Position numbers and translations under genes: made by a program | Source of the DNA: Chrysomallon squamiferum | Lineage: Eukaryota; Mollusca; Gastropoda; Neomphalida; Peltospiridae | Length of the DNA: 52,500 bases | Direction of reading: 5' to 3' | Assembly (NCBI GenBank): GCA_012295275.1 | Contig: CM022678.1 | Span: 3,944,718 to 3,997,217, forward strand | Notes under the pieces: model-generated | The model's input: only the letters and a program-made list of their open reading frames with translations | What the model was told of the DNA's origin: nothing | Database searches by the model: none | In this document: piece after piece, positions 11,686 through 31,136 of the stretch | Layout of the letters: every line of letters starts with the position of its first letter | How positions within the stretch are numbered: position 1 is the first letter of the stretch

Positions 11686-12700
11686 GCCTTTTCCCTCGTT
11701 TCCTGGTTCGGAAGCCTGTGATAGTAGTGGAAACCATGACAACAGTATGCATGGGAAAAAAAAAAAACCCTGTCGATGTGATTGGGTTTCAGCTAGGTGA
11801 TAATTTGGAAAAAAATGTGATACTAAAACTGCTGCAGCAAGAAATGTTTGTTTGTTTGGTTTAAAAAAAAAAAAAAAAACACGAACTCTTGTGTTTGTCG
11901 TTTACCGGAGCGGGAATGGATTGGGTTAAAACTGCAATGTTTTTTTGTTGGTTTTTTTTGTTGTGGTTATGTCACATTTTTGTTTGACATACTTTTTTTT
12001 TACGATTTGTCGCATACCTCTCTTCATACCGGAGTGTTCTTTTTTTTGTTTTTTTTTTTTGTTCGGGTTTTTCTTTACGAAGTCGATTCTCAAAATAATA
12101 ATTTTAATTTTTGTTTTATGTTAACCCTTGCAAGGCCTCTTGTGGTCGCTTTTATCCGATGTCTTGTTGACTAGTCCGTTAGCGACTCATTTGTTGTTTT
12201 TGTTAACAGATGATGTGGAAAGTTTAGAATATTTTTTTTTGTGACGCTAAGTTGCTTTTTTTTAATTTTTAATTTTAATTTGAATTATTATTTTTTTTAA
12301 ATGTTTAATTTTTGTTTTTTAAATTTATTTCTATTTTTATTAAATACTGAACCTCAAACGACTGACAGAATAATTGAGTGTTAAGTTTTTGCTCGATTTT
12401 ACGATTTACTAAGTGATTCAGCAATTTTACGATTCAGGATAAACTTGATTCGCCAGCTTTAATTTGATTATTTAGATTCATAAATGATTCGAAATAAAGC
12501 ATGATTCAAAGCAAGTTTGATTCGCATGAAATTGATTCTTTTTGATATTTTTGATTCAGCAAAAACGATTTTGTACTCGCTAGTGAGATGATGATTTAAA
12601 TGACGTAAATAATTTTGTTTGTGACTTGGAGCAGTTTGATTCTTCGTCTGTGATTTTGTGTCAGTTTAAATTAAAATGTTTTATGTGATTCATAGAAAAC
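11686..12700 (+). other. Probable 3' UTR of the coiled-coil gene
   Basis: T-rich sequence directly after the stop. It contains a dense series of TGATTC words between about 12413 and 12700 and a canonical AATAAA at 12493-12498 that could be a polyadenylation signal. The UTR end is not established. Confidence 0.4.
12413..12690. repeat. Degenerate TGATTC-containing short repeat
   Basis: GATTC recurs about ten times with irregular 12-40 base spacing, in contexts such as TGATTCAGCA, TGATTCGCCA and TTGATTCGCATG. Phrases such as ATTTTACGATT also recur (12397 and 12424). It looks like a decayed tandem repeat or a field of one short motif. Confidence 0.55.
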
Positions 12701-12992
12701 TTGAATCAGAGTGTATTACCGTTCGCGGTTTCAGTGACATTACGTTTCAGTTTGAACTGTACGAAAACGAATATTTGATAAAAAGTGCTTACGTCCCTGT
12801 GTGTGTGTATCACTCAGCCTTATTGGTGGAATATCTTCAGTGTTATGACGTCATAAATGACGTAATAAATGTATGTAATTATTAGTTGCTATGGATTTAT
12901 CGATGTTTTTTTTTTTTTTTTTTTTTTTTTTTTATTAGTTATTTGTTATTACACAATCACCTAGTTTTTGTTTCATTTGAATAACAGAACTA

Positions 12993-13035
12993 CGAAAAAC
13001 AAACAAACAAACAAACAAACGAAATAAACAAACAA
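12993..13035. repeat. (AAAC)n microsatellite
   Basis: About eight AAAC units, slightly interrupted, about 60 bases right of a 28-T run (12906-12933). Confidence 0.85.
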
Positions 13036-13820
13036 GAAACAAAAGACACTGTTTTGCATATCTGACATTTTATGAACTTGGTGCCGTTGTGTTTAATTTA
13101 TATTAATTTATTGTAAAACGTTGGAGACATTTTACTACAAACTTTCGATTGTTAAAAATCAACAAAAGCACAAACTAGTCAGGAATATCCATGACCTTGA
13201 CCTCTGATATTGAAGTCAGAAGCAATCTACCTAAGACTGAGTCAAAAAGGAAAGAAGCGTTATTAGCCTATGTGTTGCATATTAAGTTAATACGTATCTG
13301 CACGGAATACTGAGAAATATTTTATTGTTAAGAGAAAAAAAAAAAAAAATGTTGGATATCGCGGCTTTATTTGTTTTTCTTTCCGTCTGCAGTAAATGTA
13401 ATGATGGAAATTTGGTCGTATGTTTGTGTGATTCCAGTAATTTCATGTTTTCTTACTTACGTAATAATTAAAATAAAATATCTGCATAATTTAAACAAAA
13501 TAGCTGTATGAATTATCATCGTATTTGTGTTTTTAGTTTCATTGTTTGTTTTTTGTTATTTTTTTTGTACTTTTTTTTTTTAATTGTTCTTGTTAGCGAG
13601 CTTCGTTATGTGTTGTGTTAAAGAGAGACAGATGTATTTTTGTATGAAAGTTGAATCAAAAATATTTATTTCTGTATTTGATGGAGAATGGACGGGAGTT
13701 CAGAATGTTGTCTAGAAAGTGTGGCGTCCACTTTGTACCAAAATTCGGTAAATACATAATTCGAAATAAAAATAAAATTATATATAATTTTTGCTTAAAA
13801 TAAGTAGTGGATATGTCGGT

Positions 13821-13828
<8 letters not shown>

Positions 13829-13894
<66 letters not shown>
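13829..13894. repeat. (TA)n microsatellite
   Basis: About 33 perfect TA units. Confidence 0.97.
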
Positions 13895-13896
<2 letters not shown>

Positions 13897-13964
13897 ATGT
13901 AGTACTGCACACTGCCACTTATTCTAAACGAAAATTTTGATTAACGACAAATGTCATCGCAATC

Positions 13965-14035
13965 TCTCGAGAATATTCGAACCTGAAACCTTCGGATTGA
14001 ATATCCAGTGCTCTTAAAGCGATACTCCTCTGAGA
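13965..14035 (-). repeat. tRNA-like sequence, probable SINE head
   Basis: On the minus strand an A-box-like segment (ATCGCTTTAAGAGCACTGG) is followed by ATTCAATCCGAAGG and a B-box-like CAGGTTCGAAT at the spacing expected inside a tRNA. The acceptor stem does not close and the T-arm is imperfect, so a functional tRNA is unlikely. It lies 120 bases left of interspersed repeat copy 2 and may belong to the same element. Confidence 0.4.
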
Positions 14036-14153
14036 GTATTGACATTACTGCATTACCACAGAATGAAACAGATATATCTGATGTTTACACTTTAATACTT
14101 CTCAGTCCTTGTCATCGCGACTAGTCTGTAAAGTAATTTGTATTCTCCTGGTG

Positions 14154-14310
14154 ACACATTACAGGTAGATTAATATTTTGTACTGAGAACTACGAATCAT
14201 TTCAAACATTCTCTAGAGAGTTGTTTTTATAAATAATTTATGTGATGAATACTAGCCACGTGAATAGTATAGGAGGATTAGGTTGTTGGTTAACTGAAAA
14301 GATACTGAGG
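14154..14310. repeat. Interspersed repeat, copy 2
   Basis: Diverged partner of 10801-10950 (see there). It ends in TGAAAAGATAC just before a long CTT array, which could have grown from the element's tail. Confidence 0.6.
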
Positions 14311-14323
14311 ATCTTTTTTTCCC

Positions 14324-14392
14324 ATTCTTCTTCTTCTTCTTCTTCTTCTTCTTCTTCTTCTTCTTCTTCTTCTTCTTCTTCTTCTTCTTCTT

Positions 14393-14423
<31 letters not shown>

Positions 14424-14461
14424 TTATTATTATTATTATTATGATTATTATTATGATTATT
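14324..14461. repeat. (CTT)n(ATT)n microsatellite
   Basis: About 32 CTT units run directly into about 13 ATT/ATG units. A 106-codon plus-strand frame here is poly-Ser and poly-Tyr read from the array. Confidence 0.97.
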
Positions 14462-14618
14462 CATCGTGTCATCATTTTCTTCTTTCTCTTTCTTTGATCG
14501 TTTATACTATTAGGGTTGGTTTTTGTAATCAGAAAATAGCTTTACCTGAATTTTATTTTTGAAGTGAATCAGGTGATGTTTTTGTCTGTGCCTTTACAGT
14601 TGAGTGAATTCGTGTATA

Positions 14619-14680
14619 TAAGAGAGAGAGAGAGCGAGTTAGAAAAAATTAATAGATGAATAAATAAATAAACTGAGAGA

Positions 14681-14731
<51 letters not shown>

Positions 14732-14947
14732 TTTTTTCTGTGGCTAGATCATATATTTATTCTCTTTGTGTTTGTGTATTGTTTGTTCTAATAACGGTGC
14801 TATGAGAAGTAACATGCAGGAAATCGTCTTTGTAATTTCTTCTATTTCTTCTATGTTGGACGCTTATAAAGAGCCAAAGTTCGCCAGTTAAATCATCATT
14901 GTTTCCGCAAAAAGTGTAAATGTACTGTGTTATTATTAATATTTGTA

Positions 14948-15012
<65 letters not shown>
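14619..15012. repeat. Cluster of (GA)n and (GT)n(GA)n microsatellites
   Basis: GA runs at 14619-14634 and 14680-14726, and a GT-to-GA compound run at 14947-15012, separated by ordinary AT-rich sequence. Confidence 0.92.
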
Positions 15013-15016
<4 letters not shown>

Positions 15017-15299
15017 ATTTCGTAGTTAATGTTTTCGTTATTTGACGTTTTATTCGTTTTTAATGAAGAGTTTTACATAACAGAACATTTGCGTCTCAAA
15101 ATAATAATTTCTAAATGTGTTCAGTTTTGTGGTTTGTTTATTATGTTCGTTCATAATCCAAAGTGAAAACAGAAATTATTTGTGAATATTCTTGTCAATA
15201 AATATCATACACGTTAGAACTGTTTTTTGAGTTTTTCTTTTTCTGAGTGTTTTTATTTTACTTCTGAATTAGCTTTGGAAAAGTCATGATGATAAAATA

Positions 15300-15500
15300 T
15301 GATGCTGATTATAGTAGTAATAACATCAATAGCGTTAACAGTAATAATATCATTATCATCATCGTCGCCATCGTTATCATCATCATCATCGTCAAAAGCA
15401 ACAGCAGTAGTGATAGTATTGGTTTTCCTCTTCATCATCGTAGTAGTAGTAGTAGTAGTAGTTGGAGTAATGGTAGTGGTAGTGTTCGTCATAGTTTTCT
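15300..15500. repeat. Imperfect trinucleotide tract (ATC/GTA)n
   Basis: Interrupted TAG, CAT/ATC and GTA blocks. Open frames on both strands here translate into Ser/Ile/Val/Asp/Thr runs and are not genes. Confidence 0.85.
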
Positions 15501-15599
15501 TATATGAAGTTCGGTCATATAAATATGTCCAATATTATCATGATTTTTTTTCTGGTAAACTCACAATTTCCTGGCATTTTCCACATTTTGAACTATTTG

Positions 15600-15800
15600 A
15601 TAAAGAGTTTCGTCACTTTTCATACGATATAATCGAACTCGTGCTATTTCGCTCATTTTCGTTACAAAACATTACGTAATCAGGCTCCACTCTTTCGTAT
15701 GTTTTCGTCACTTTGGCGTTACAATCTCGTCTCCACGCTTTCGTACACTTTCGCCCGACGTCGTATAATCTCGGAACTCTCGTTTGTGTGTGGTCTCGGC
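15600..15800. repeat. Degenerate TTTCGT-type repeat, block 1
   Basis: TTCGT/TTCGC words recur every 15-30 bases (TTTCGTCAC, TTTCGCTC, TTTCGTTAC, TTTCGTATG, TTTCGTCACT, TTTCGTACAC, TTTCGCCCG). The block is clearly richer in CpG than its surroundings and resembles block 2 at 16855-17220. Confidence 0.6.
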
Positions 15801-16182
15801 TGTTATCGTAGGGTATGTAGCTAAACAGTCGAGGAGCTTAACTTGTCGCCTGTCTTTCTTTCATCTGTCAACAAGCAGTCTGTGTGGTAACATCACGTAG
15901 TCACCAACGTCGCCGTCGTCATGGTAAACAGAGCTCGTAATTCGTCAAAGAATAAACCCGCATTCCTACCATCTTTCATAAACCGTAAAGGAATGCAGGA
16001 TCTGTTGTATAGGCCAACATCAATACTGGAAATGCAGTTTTAATTGGCTGCGCAAGTGAATAAGTGTCGGTTTAAAGATGATGTGAAAGATGTTTAATTC
16101 TAAGCCGTAATTTTTTTTTTTTTTTTTGAAAGATGCGGGATCTCCATCCCATACCTCCAAAGTATGTACTTTATATTTATAT

Positions 16183-16233
16183 ATCATCATCATCATCATC
16201 ATCATCATTATCGTTACCATTATTATTATTATG

Positions 16234-16268
<35 letters not shown>

Positions 16269-16321
16269 AATCATCATCATCTTCATTATTATCATCATCA
16301 TTTCATCACATCACCGTTATT

Positions 16322-16352
<31 letters not shown>

Positions 16353-16480
16353 TTATTATTATTACGTCTGCTATTCCATCTCATCGTTAGCCTTCTGTTC
16401 TACTACAAACATTTTGCAGTTGTTTTTACTGTTGTTGGTCTTTTGCTGTTTTTGTTGTTGTTGTTGTTGTTGTTGCTGTT
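16183..16480. repeat. (ATC)n, (ATT)n and (GTT)n tracts
   Basis: Alternating ATC and ATT arrays to about 16366, then a GTT array at 16451-16477. Long low-complexity frames on both strands come from these. Confidence 0.93.
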
Positions 16481-16854
16481 CTTGTTCTTTTTATTAATAA
16501 TGTTATTACAGTCAGTAACAATAATATTATCTTTCCAAAACTGTTGCAGAAAGTAGCCAACATTTGACCTGAAACCATATTATCTAATGTACAGTAAATT
16601 TATTTCTTTATGGAATTTCAGTAACATTCACGGAAAAGGGGCTAATTTTAGAAGATATAAAAATTAGTTATGAGCTAATGTCTTCAAGCTCTGTTAATTT
16701 ATTTATTTCTTTATGTGAATAAAACACGTTTCCTAGCAACCCGGTAATTCGGTTTATGTATCTGATATAACAATACGCTCGCTGGAGAACATCAGAAACT
16801 TCCAGAAGTAAATAACGAGTAAGTGATAAGACACATGGAATCTTTCAGTTTAAA

Positions 16855-17220
16855 ATTCGTCAGTTGTCGTAGAGTTTCCTCACCTCTCGTAAAACTTCGT
16901 AATAATTCTTAAACTTTCGTCATCCGTCGTACAGTTTCGTAATAATTCTTATACTTTCGTCATCCGCCGTGTTGTTTCGTCACCGGTCGTAACCGTAGAC
17001 TTTTCACGAATTTGCATAGTTTCGTCACGTGTCGTGTAGTTTCGTGACCAGTCGTAATTAAGGATTTGTCACTAATCGTGTTTGCGTTCTTGTAGCTTTT
17101 CATCAAATTTCGTATACGCTTCATTTCATAGTGTTTTGTCACCTGTCGCAATCTGTCACATGTTTATATCAGTTTCGTAATCTGTCGTGTAATGTCGTCG
17201 TATGTTACGATTTAGTACGA
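16855..17220. repeat. Degenerate 20/40-bp TTTCGT minisatellite, block 2
   Basis: The phrase AATAATTCTTA recurs exactly 40 bases apart (16901 and 16941), each followed by ACTTTCGTCATCCG. Half-units of about 20 bases start with TTTCGT (for example 16915, 16935, 16955, 16975). Order decays to the right (TTTCGTCACGTGTCGTGTAG, TTTCGTGACCAGTCGTAATT). CpG is unusually frequent. Confidence 0.7.
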
Positions 17221-17309
17221 TTTCACATTCGTTTGTAGTTTATCTCTTTACACACTGGGATATATAATAATTATAAACAGTAAGATAAATAAAGTAAGAT
17301 AATGCAGTG

Positions 17310-17700
17310 CAATATAGTATATTGCATTATAATGTATTGTACTGCCCCACACTATACTAAACAGTATACTTCACTACACTTCACCACACTACATCATAAC
17401 AAACCATAATCACACTATGCTACACTATACCATACTTCATTACACTATGTACTATACTATACCATACTATATTACACTCAGTACATATGTACTGTATAGA
17501 ATAGTATAACATAATATAATATAGTATAATATAATATAATATAATATAATATAATATAATATAATATAATATAATATAATATATGACAACATGACAACAT
17601 AACGTAAGATAACGTAATGTAACGTAGCATAACGTAACGCATTTCAATACAATGCACTACAGTATAATATAGAATAAAATAGTACAGTACAATACAAATG
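17310..17700. repeat. Pentanucleotide array (TAATA)n with degenerate flanks
   Basis: A clean TAATA array of about 15 units (about 17506-17583) is flanked on both sides by sequence that keeps a rough 5-base period with other units (CACTA, ATACT, AACGT, GTACA). Confidence 0.85.
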
Positions 17701-18257
17701 CAGTGCATTATAAATAAATAAACAAATAAAAGTTTTTCTGAATGAGATAAAAGAACCTGCCTTTTATGAGTGATCATTACAATTCAGCACAGTATGACAA
17801 CACCTTTAAATATCATCGTCAAAAACATGCACGGATTATTTTTAAACATGTTCGCTATTTATTTACACAAGAACACTCGTACACCGGAAGGAAAAAAAAA
17901 TAAAAATAAAATAAAGAAGTTTCCCCGATAAGAATGACTTATTGCTTTAAGGTAGAGGATATAAATTATTCAGTAACATTTTGTTTACGTATTTATTTAT
18001 TTATATGTTTCGTTGCTGGCTTCTTTGGAGTTTGTTCCCGGTTCTATCTTTAACACGGAAGATGCCCACATATACATATAATCACACACGGACACAAACG
18101 AAAACATACATCCACGCATTCATATATGGAGAGAGACAGAGACATTCATACAGACAGATTAAATAGATAGATAAATCGAGATAGAGAAATAAGTATATGC
18201 ACATGAACACACACATACATGTAAATTAAAATTACATATATAATTATATCCATTTAA

Positions 18258-18280
18258 ACACACACACACACACACACATT
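18258..18280. repeat. (CA)n microsatellite
   Basis: About 11 CA units with a second short CA run at 18285-18294. Confidence 0.85.
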
Positions 18281-18637
18281 TTACACACACACACGCCATT
18301 TTACATTAGCAATCGATACATATAACATTGCAAAAACAACAAAAAGAAAAAAAAAAATCTCTCATACAAAAGGTTGTATTCATATCAATTAATTAAAAGC
18401 TTAAAAACGTTTACAACTGAAAGAAGAAAAACATTTTTTTTTTTTTTTTTTTTCCAATATGGACGCTGTCACGTCAATACGAGGTTATCTTTATATACGT
18501 GCTTAGGTGGAAATAACAACATCAGTGTAACTATTTCTTCTCTCTCTTAATGAATAGACGTAATTATTGAAAGTTAGGGCGGGTTCAGGGAAGGAAAAGG
18601 GAAAGAAAAATGATCATTTCTTCTATTATTACTATTT

Positions 18638-18955
18638 TCTCTATAATAATAATAAAAATAATAATAATAATAACAATAATAATAACAACAACAACAACAA
18701 TAATAATAATAATAATAATTATAATCATAATAATAGAATTAACAGTAGTAATAGTAGTAAAAGTTATTGTAGTAATGCTAGTTTGTAGTAGAATAGTTGT
18801 AGCTGCAGCAATAGTAGTAGTAGTAGTAGTAGTAGTAGTAATGGTTGTAGCCGTAGTAGTAATAGTAGTAGTAAAAATGGTTGAGGTATAGCTAATAGTA
18901 GGGTAAAAGTTTGTTGTTGAAGGGTAGTAGTAGTAGTAGTAATAGTAGTAGTTTT
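18638..18955. repeat. (AAT)n(AAC)n and (TAG)n tracts
   Basis: AAT/AAC blocks to about 18735, then an imperfect TAG field to 18950. Plus-strand open frames (poly-Asn, poly-Ile/Val) derive from it. Confidence 0.92.
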
Positions 18956-18979
18956 ATTTTGAACACATGTCGTATGTAG

Positions 18980-19679
18980 ATAACCAGCTATCCATCTTTA
19001 TGATGAATCATACTGTCGATGTTAATTTTACGAAAATTCCATATTAAAAGTAAATTTACAGAAAGTAAACCCCCCTCTCCCAGTTAACATCAGGAATCAC
19101 CCTGAACTGTTAATAATCCAAAATCAATGCCGAGTACTTCGCCAGACGATGTTTACAACAATTAGTAGCTTTTCTATTATTCCCCAGCTAATTACGCTGC
19201 CATGACAACTCCAGTGCAACGGGTTATTACATTTTTGAAAGTAATCATTGATTTACCAGTTGTTTTATTTTACACTCATCTCACTCGTTCGTTATTATTT
19301 ATCGTGGTTGCTTATTTTCATTTTCATTTTTATTTTTATTTTATTTTTCTCTTTATTTGAATTGAAAGATATATTTTTTAATATTTTCTTCTTGTGAATT
19401 CGTTGATTCCCATACGTCTGCTGTTAGTATTGTTACCATTGCTTCTGCTGCAATAGCATAAATAACCAGTATTATAACTAGTATTATCAAAATACCACCA
19501 CCTCTAGTACTAGTATTTCAACTACATCATTTAGTAACACTTCAGCAGTTACTATCAGTACGTCTGCTTCTGCAGTTCTTACCATCATTAGTATTAATTA
19601 AAAACAGTAATGAATAACAAAATATATATAGATTTTTCCCTTTTTAATAAAAATATATAATAGTAATAACAATAATAAC

Positions 19680-19720
<41 letters not shown>

Positions 19721-19992
19721 GATATAATAAAAACGTTTGAATTTCTATCATCTTTATTCACGTTTCCTGCTTCAATTACAATTTTTGTTTGTTTTGTTGT
19801 TGTTTCAAACTGATTTTTATACTTTTTACACTTTATTTAGTATACAAAACGTTTTTATTTGTAAACTCCAATACAGTATTCATGTTTGTCATCCATATAC
19901 ATTATATATAATTTTTATCAGCGATTGACTTAATTACTTAAATATTATAGTGTTGCAAATGCATATTTCAAAGTAGTGTGACCATTTTAGTT

Positions 19993-20026
<34 letters not shown>

Positions 20027-20373
20027 TCAATTTATAAAGTAACATATATGCTGATGAAAATGTTTAATGCTAAATTTTACAAAAACTTAAAACAAAAATA
20101 AAATCATGAATTCCCCCAAAACACCAAAAGGTTACCCTTCCCTCAGCAACAGAAAACAAAACAAAAAAATATTTTAAATTATTTTTATTCATTGTTTGTT
20201 TCATTTTTTTATAAACAAATAGCACTTTCAAAACAACTCTGACCGACAATTTTGTATTGTGATATTTAAACACACTGTCTGACTGTACAATAACTTTAAC
20301 TCTTTCTCATTCTGTCTATTTTTCTATCCATTACACTACACAACTGTCAAAACAGGTATTTTTTTTCTTTCGG
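18980..20373. other. Intergenic AT-rich sequence
   Basis: No gene seen. Contains an AAT array at 19667-19716, a smaller one at 19997-20024, and a stretch of ordinary complexity at about 19120-19270 that could be regulatory. Confidence 0.6.
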
Positions 20374-20379
20374 TTTATT
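20374..20379 (-). promoter_or_regulatory. Candidate polyadenylation signal of NDUFV1
   Basis: AATAAA on the minus strand about 430 bases after the NDUFV1 stop. It is the first clear hexamer noticed downstream of the last exon; use of this site is inferred only. Confidence 0.3.
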
Positions 20380-20806
20380 AAAAAGAACTGTCTTTGTTAA
20401 AAAAATAAACAGATATTTCACTTCTTCAAATCCAAGAATTTAATTATTTTTGTCAAGTTTGAACTATGGAAATTCTTCATAAAAGCTTATCATATTTTAA
20501 AAATATTCAAAATATTTAATTTTTTTTTATAAAAAAAAAAAAAAAAATAATAAAAATAAATAAATAAATAAACTTCTCGTAATAGATTCCTCATTTAAAC
20601 CTTTTTATATGAAATCCAAACACGTAGCCTTCTGTAACAAAATTAACAAATTTTATAGCTAAAAAACAATCTTGCCCTACCAAATCTTTGTCATGATTAC
20701 TCTGACAGTAAGTAATGATAAACAGTCAGTCAGTTCACATTGTCTCAGTGAAAAGTTTAAAAAAAAAAAAAAAATCCTAGTGAAAACAAATACACACTGG
20801 ATCCAT

Positions 20807-29774
<8,968 letters not shown>

Positions 29775-29783
<9 letters not shown>

Positions 29784-29850
29784 CTTGCTGAAGTAGCAAG
29801 TTAACCTTCAAAAGCAAAACAAGACGACCACAGCCGAAACTTCCGCTAAA
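29775..29850 (-). promoter_or_regulatory. Proximal promoter/5' UTR motifs of NDUFV1
   Basis: Reading the minus strand, AGCGGAAGT (29847-29839) fits an ETS/GABP (NRF-2) site about 56 bases before the start codon, and CAAGATGGC spans the ATG itself (about 29787-29779), matching the YY1 core. Both motif types are typical of nuclear genes for respiratory-chain subunits. Function here is inferred from motif match and position. Confidence 0.4.
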
Positions 29851-30286
29851 GATATCCAGTACCGCAGTAAATATGTTATCGACAGTGGTGTGGTCTAAAA
29901 CCCAAACATTAAGTATTTTGAAATTAAACTGCTAACAGTTTGTGATGGATTCGCATCACGTTAAAGAACTTACAATTAATAGATTAGATAAATGAATAAT
30001 TTTAGGGTAATTTTCTATTTCTTGTTTAGATATTACAGGCAGAAAACTCGCTGATTCCAATCAGTTGATTAAGTAGAAGGTCAGCTATTAAGGCATATGT
30101 TTTATAAATTATAGCCCATAGACACGAAATCATGCATATGTCACTGCCTTTGTTAACTCGTTACGGTAATGCAAAGGAAAAGTGACCTTTGCGTGAAAGG
30201 ACGAATTTATCGATCTGCGACTCTTCACTCCTCTATGCAGCAGTGCTGCAGTTATTTAATTAACGTAGCGCGCACGTGCGCACATA

Positions 30287-30318
30287 ACACACACACACAC
30301 ACACACACTCACACACAG
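30287..30318. repeat. (CA)n microsatellite
   Basis: About 12 CA units then an imperfect CA/GA tail. Confidence 0.88.
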
Positions 30319-30603
30319 AGACAAGCATATATGCATATACAAATTATGTATTTATGAATGTGTGCATGAAAGCATGTATTTAAATATATATGAGTGCTTA
30401 TGAGCCTGTGTATGCATGTTCGAACGTATGCTATTTTTTATTTATTTTTTTAAACTTTGTTAATCATTAATACTTAGGTATGTGTATGAATGTTAATGTA
30501 TGTACGTAAATGTTTATATATGTATGTATGTATAATTTCGGTTTTGTCTCCTTTTCCAGCTGTTTTTCTATGGAAAGTAAAACGATATTAACTCATTCAT
30601 CCG

Positions 30604-30605
<2 letters not shown>

Positions 30606-30693
<88 letters not shown>
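30606..30693. repeat. (CT)n microsatellite
   Basis: About 44 perfect TC units; the Leu-Ser open frame here is its translation. Confidence 0.97.
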
Positions 30694-30697
<4 letters not shown>

Positions 30698-31086
30698 ATA
30701 TATATTTTTTTTATTATAAAGGTCATTCCTGAAGAAGGAAAATCTTGCAGGAACTGCTTGCTGAGTTGAAGTTAATGGAGTACATCGTGCTGGTTAAATT
30801 AGATTTTTATACGGTGCAGTTTTTTGTCTCCCTCTGAAATAGTTTACTGGATTCTTCAATTGACCGCAGAGTGTTCTGTCTTCTTCTTTTTTTAAATTTC
30901 TTTTTATTCTTTCAGGTCGCCCCAGCACGATATCAGAATATCAATAAAAATGTCTAAGTCGTAGCCATCTAGTGAGAATAAACGAGTTATGGGACTTGTC
31001 ACGAAGACGTTGCTTTTAGACCAAAAACACTCTGTGTTAATTAAAATAAATAATCAATAAAATTAATATTAATGTCATGAAATGCG

Positions 31087-31088
<2 letters not shown>

Positions 31089-31134
<46 letters not shown>
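31089..31134. repeat. (AAT)n microsatellite
   Basis: About 15 AAT units. The 128-codon open frame starting at 31077 begins as poly-Ile read from this array; its later part has no recognisable domain and I do not regard it as a gene. Confidence 0.95.

Positions 31135-31136
<2 letters not shown>

Noticed and set aside
14242-14562. Poly-Ser/poly-Tyr protein
   Set aside because: Pure translation of the CTT/ATT array.
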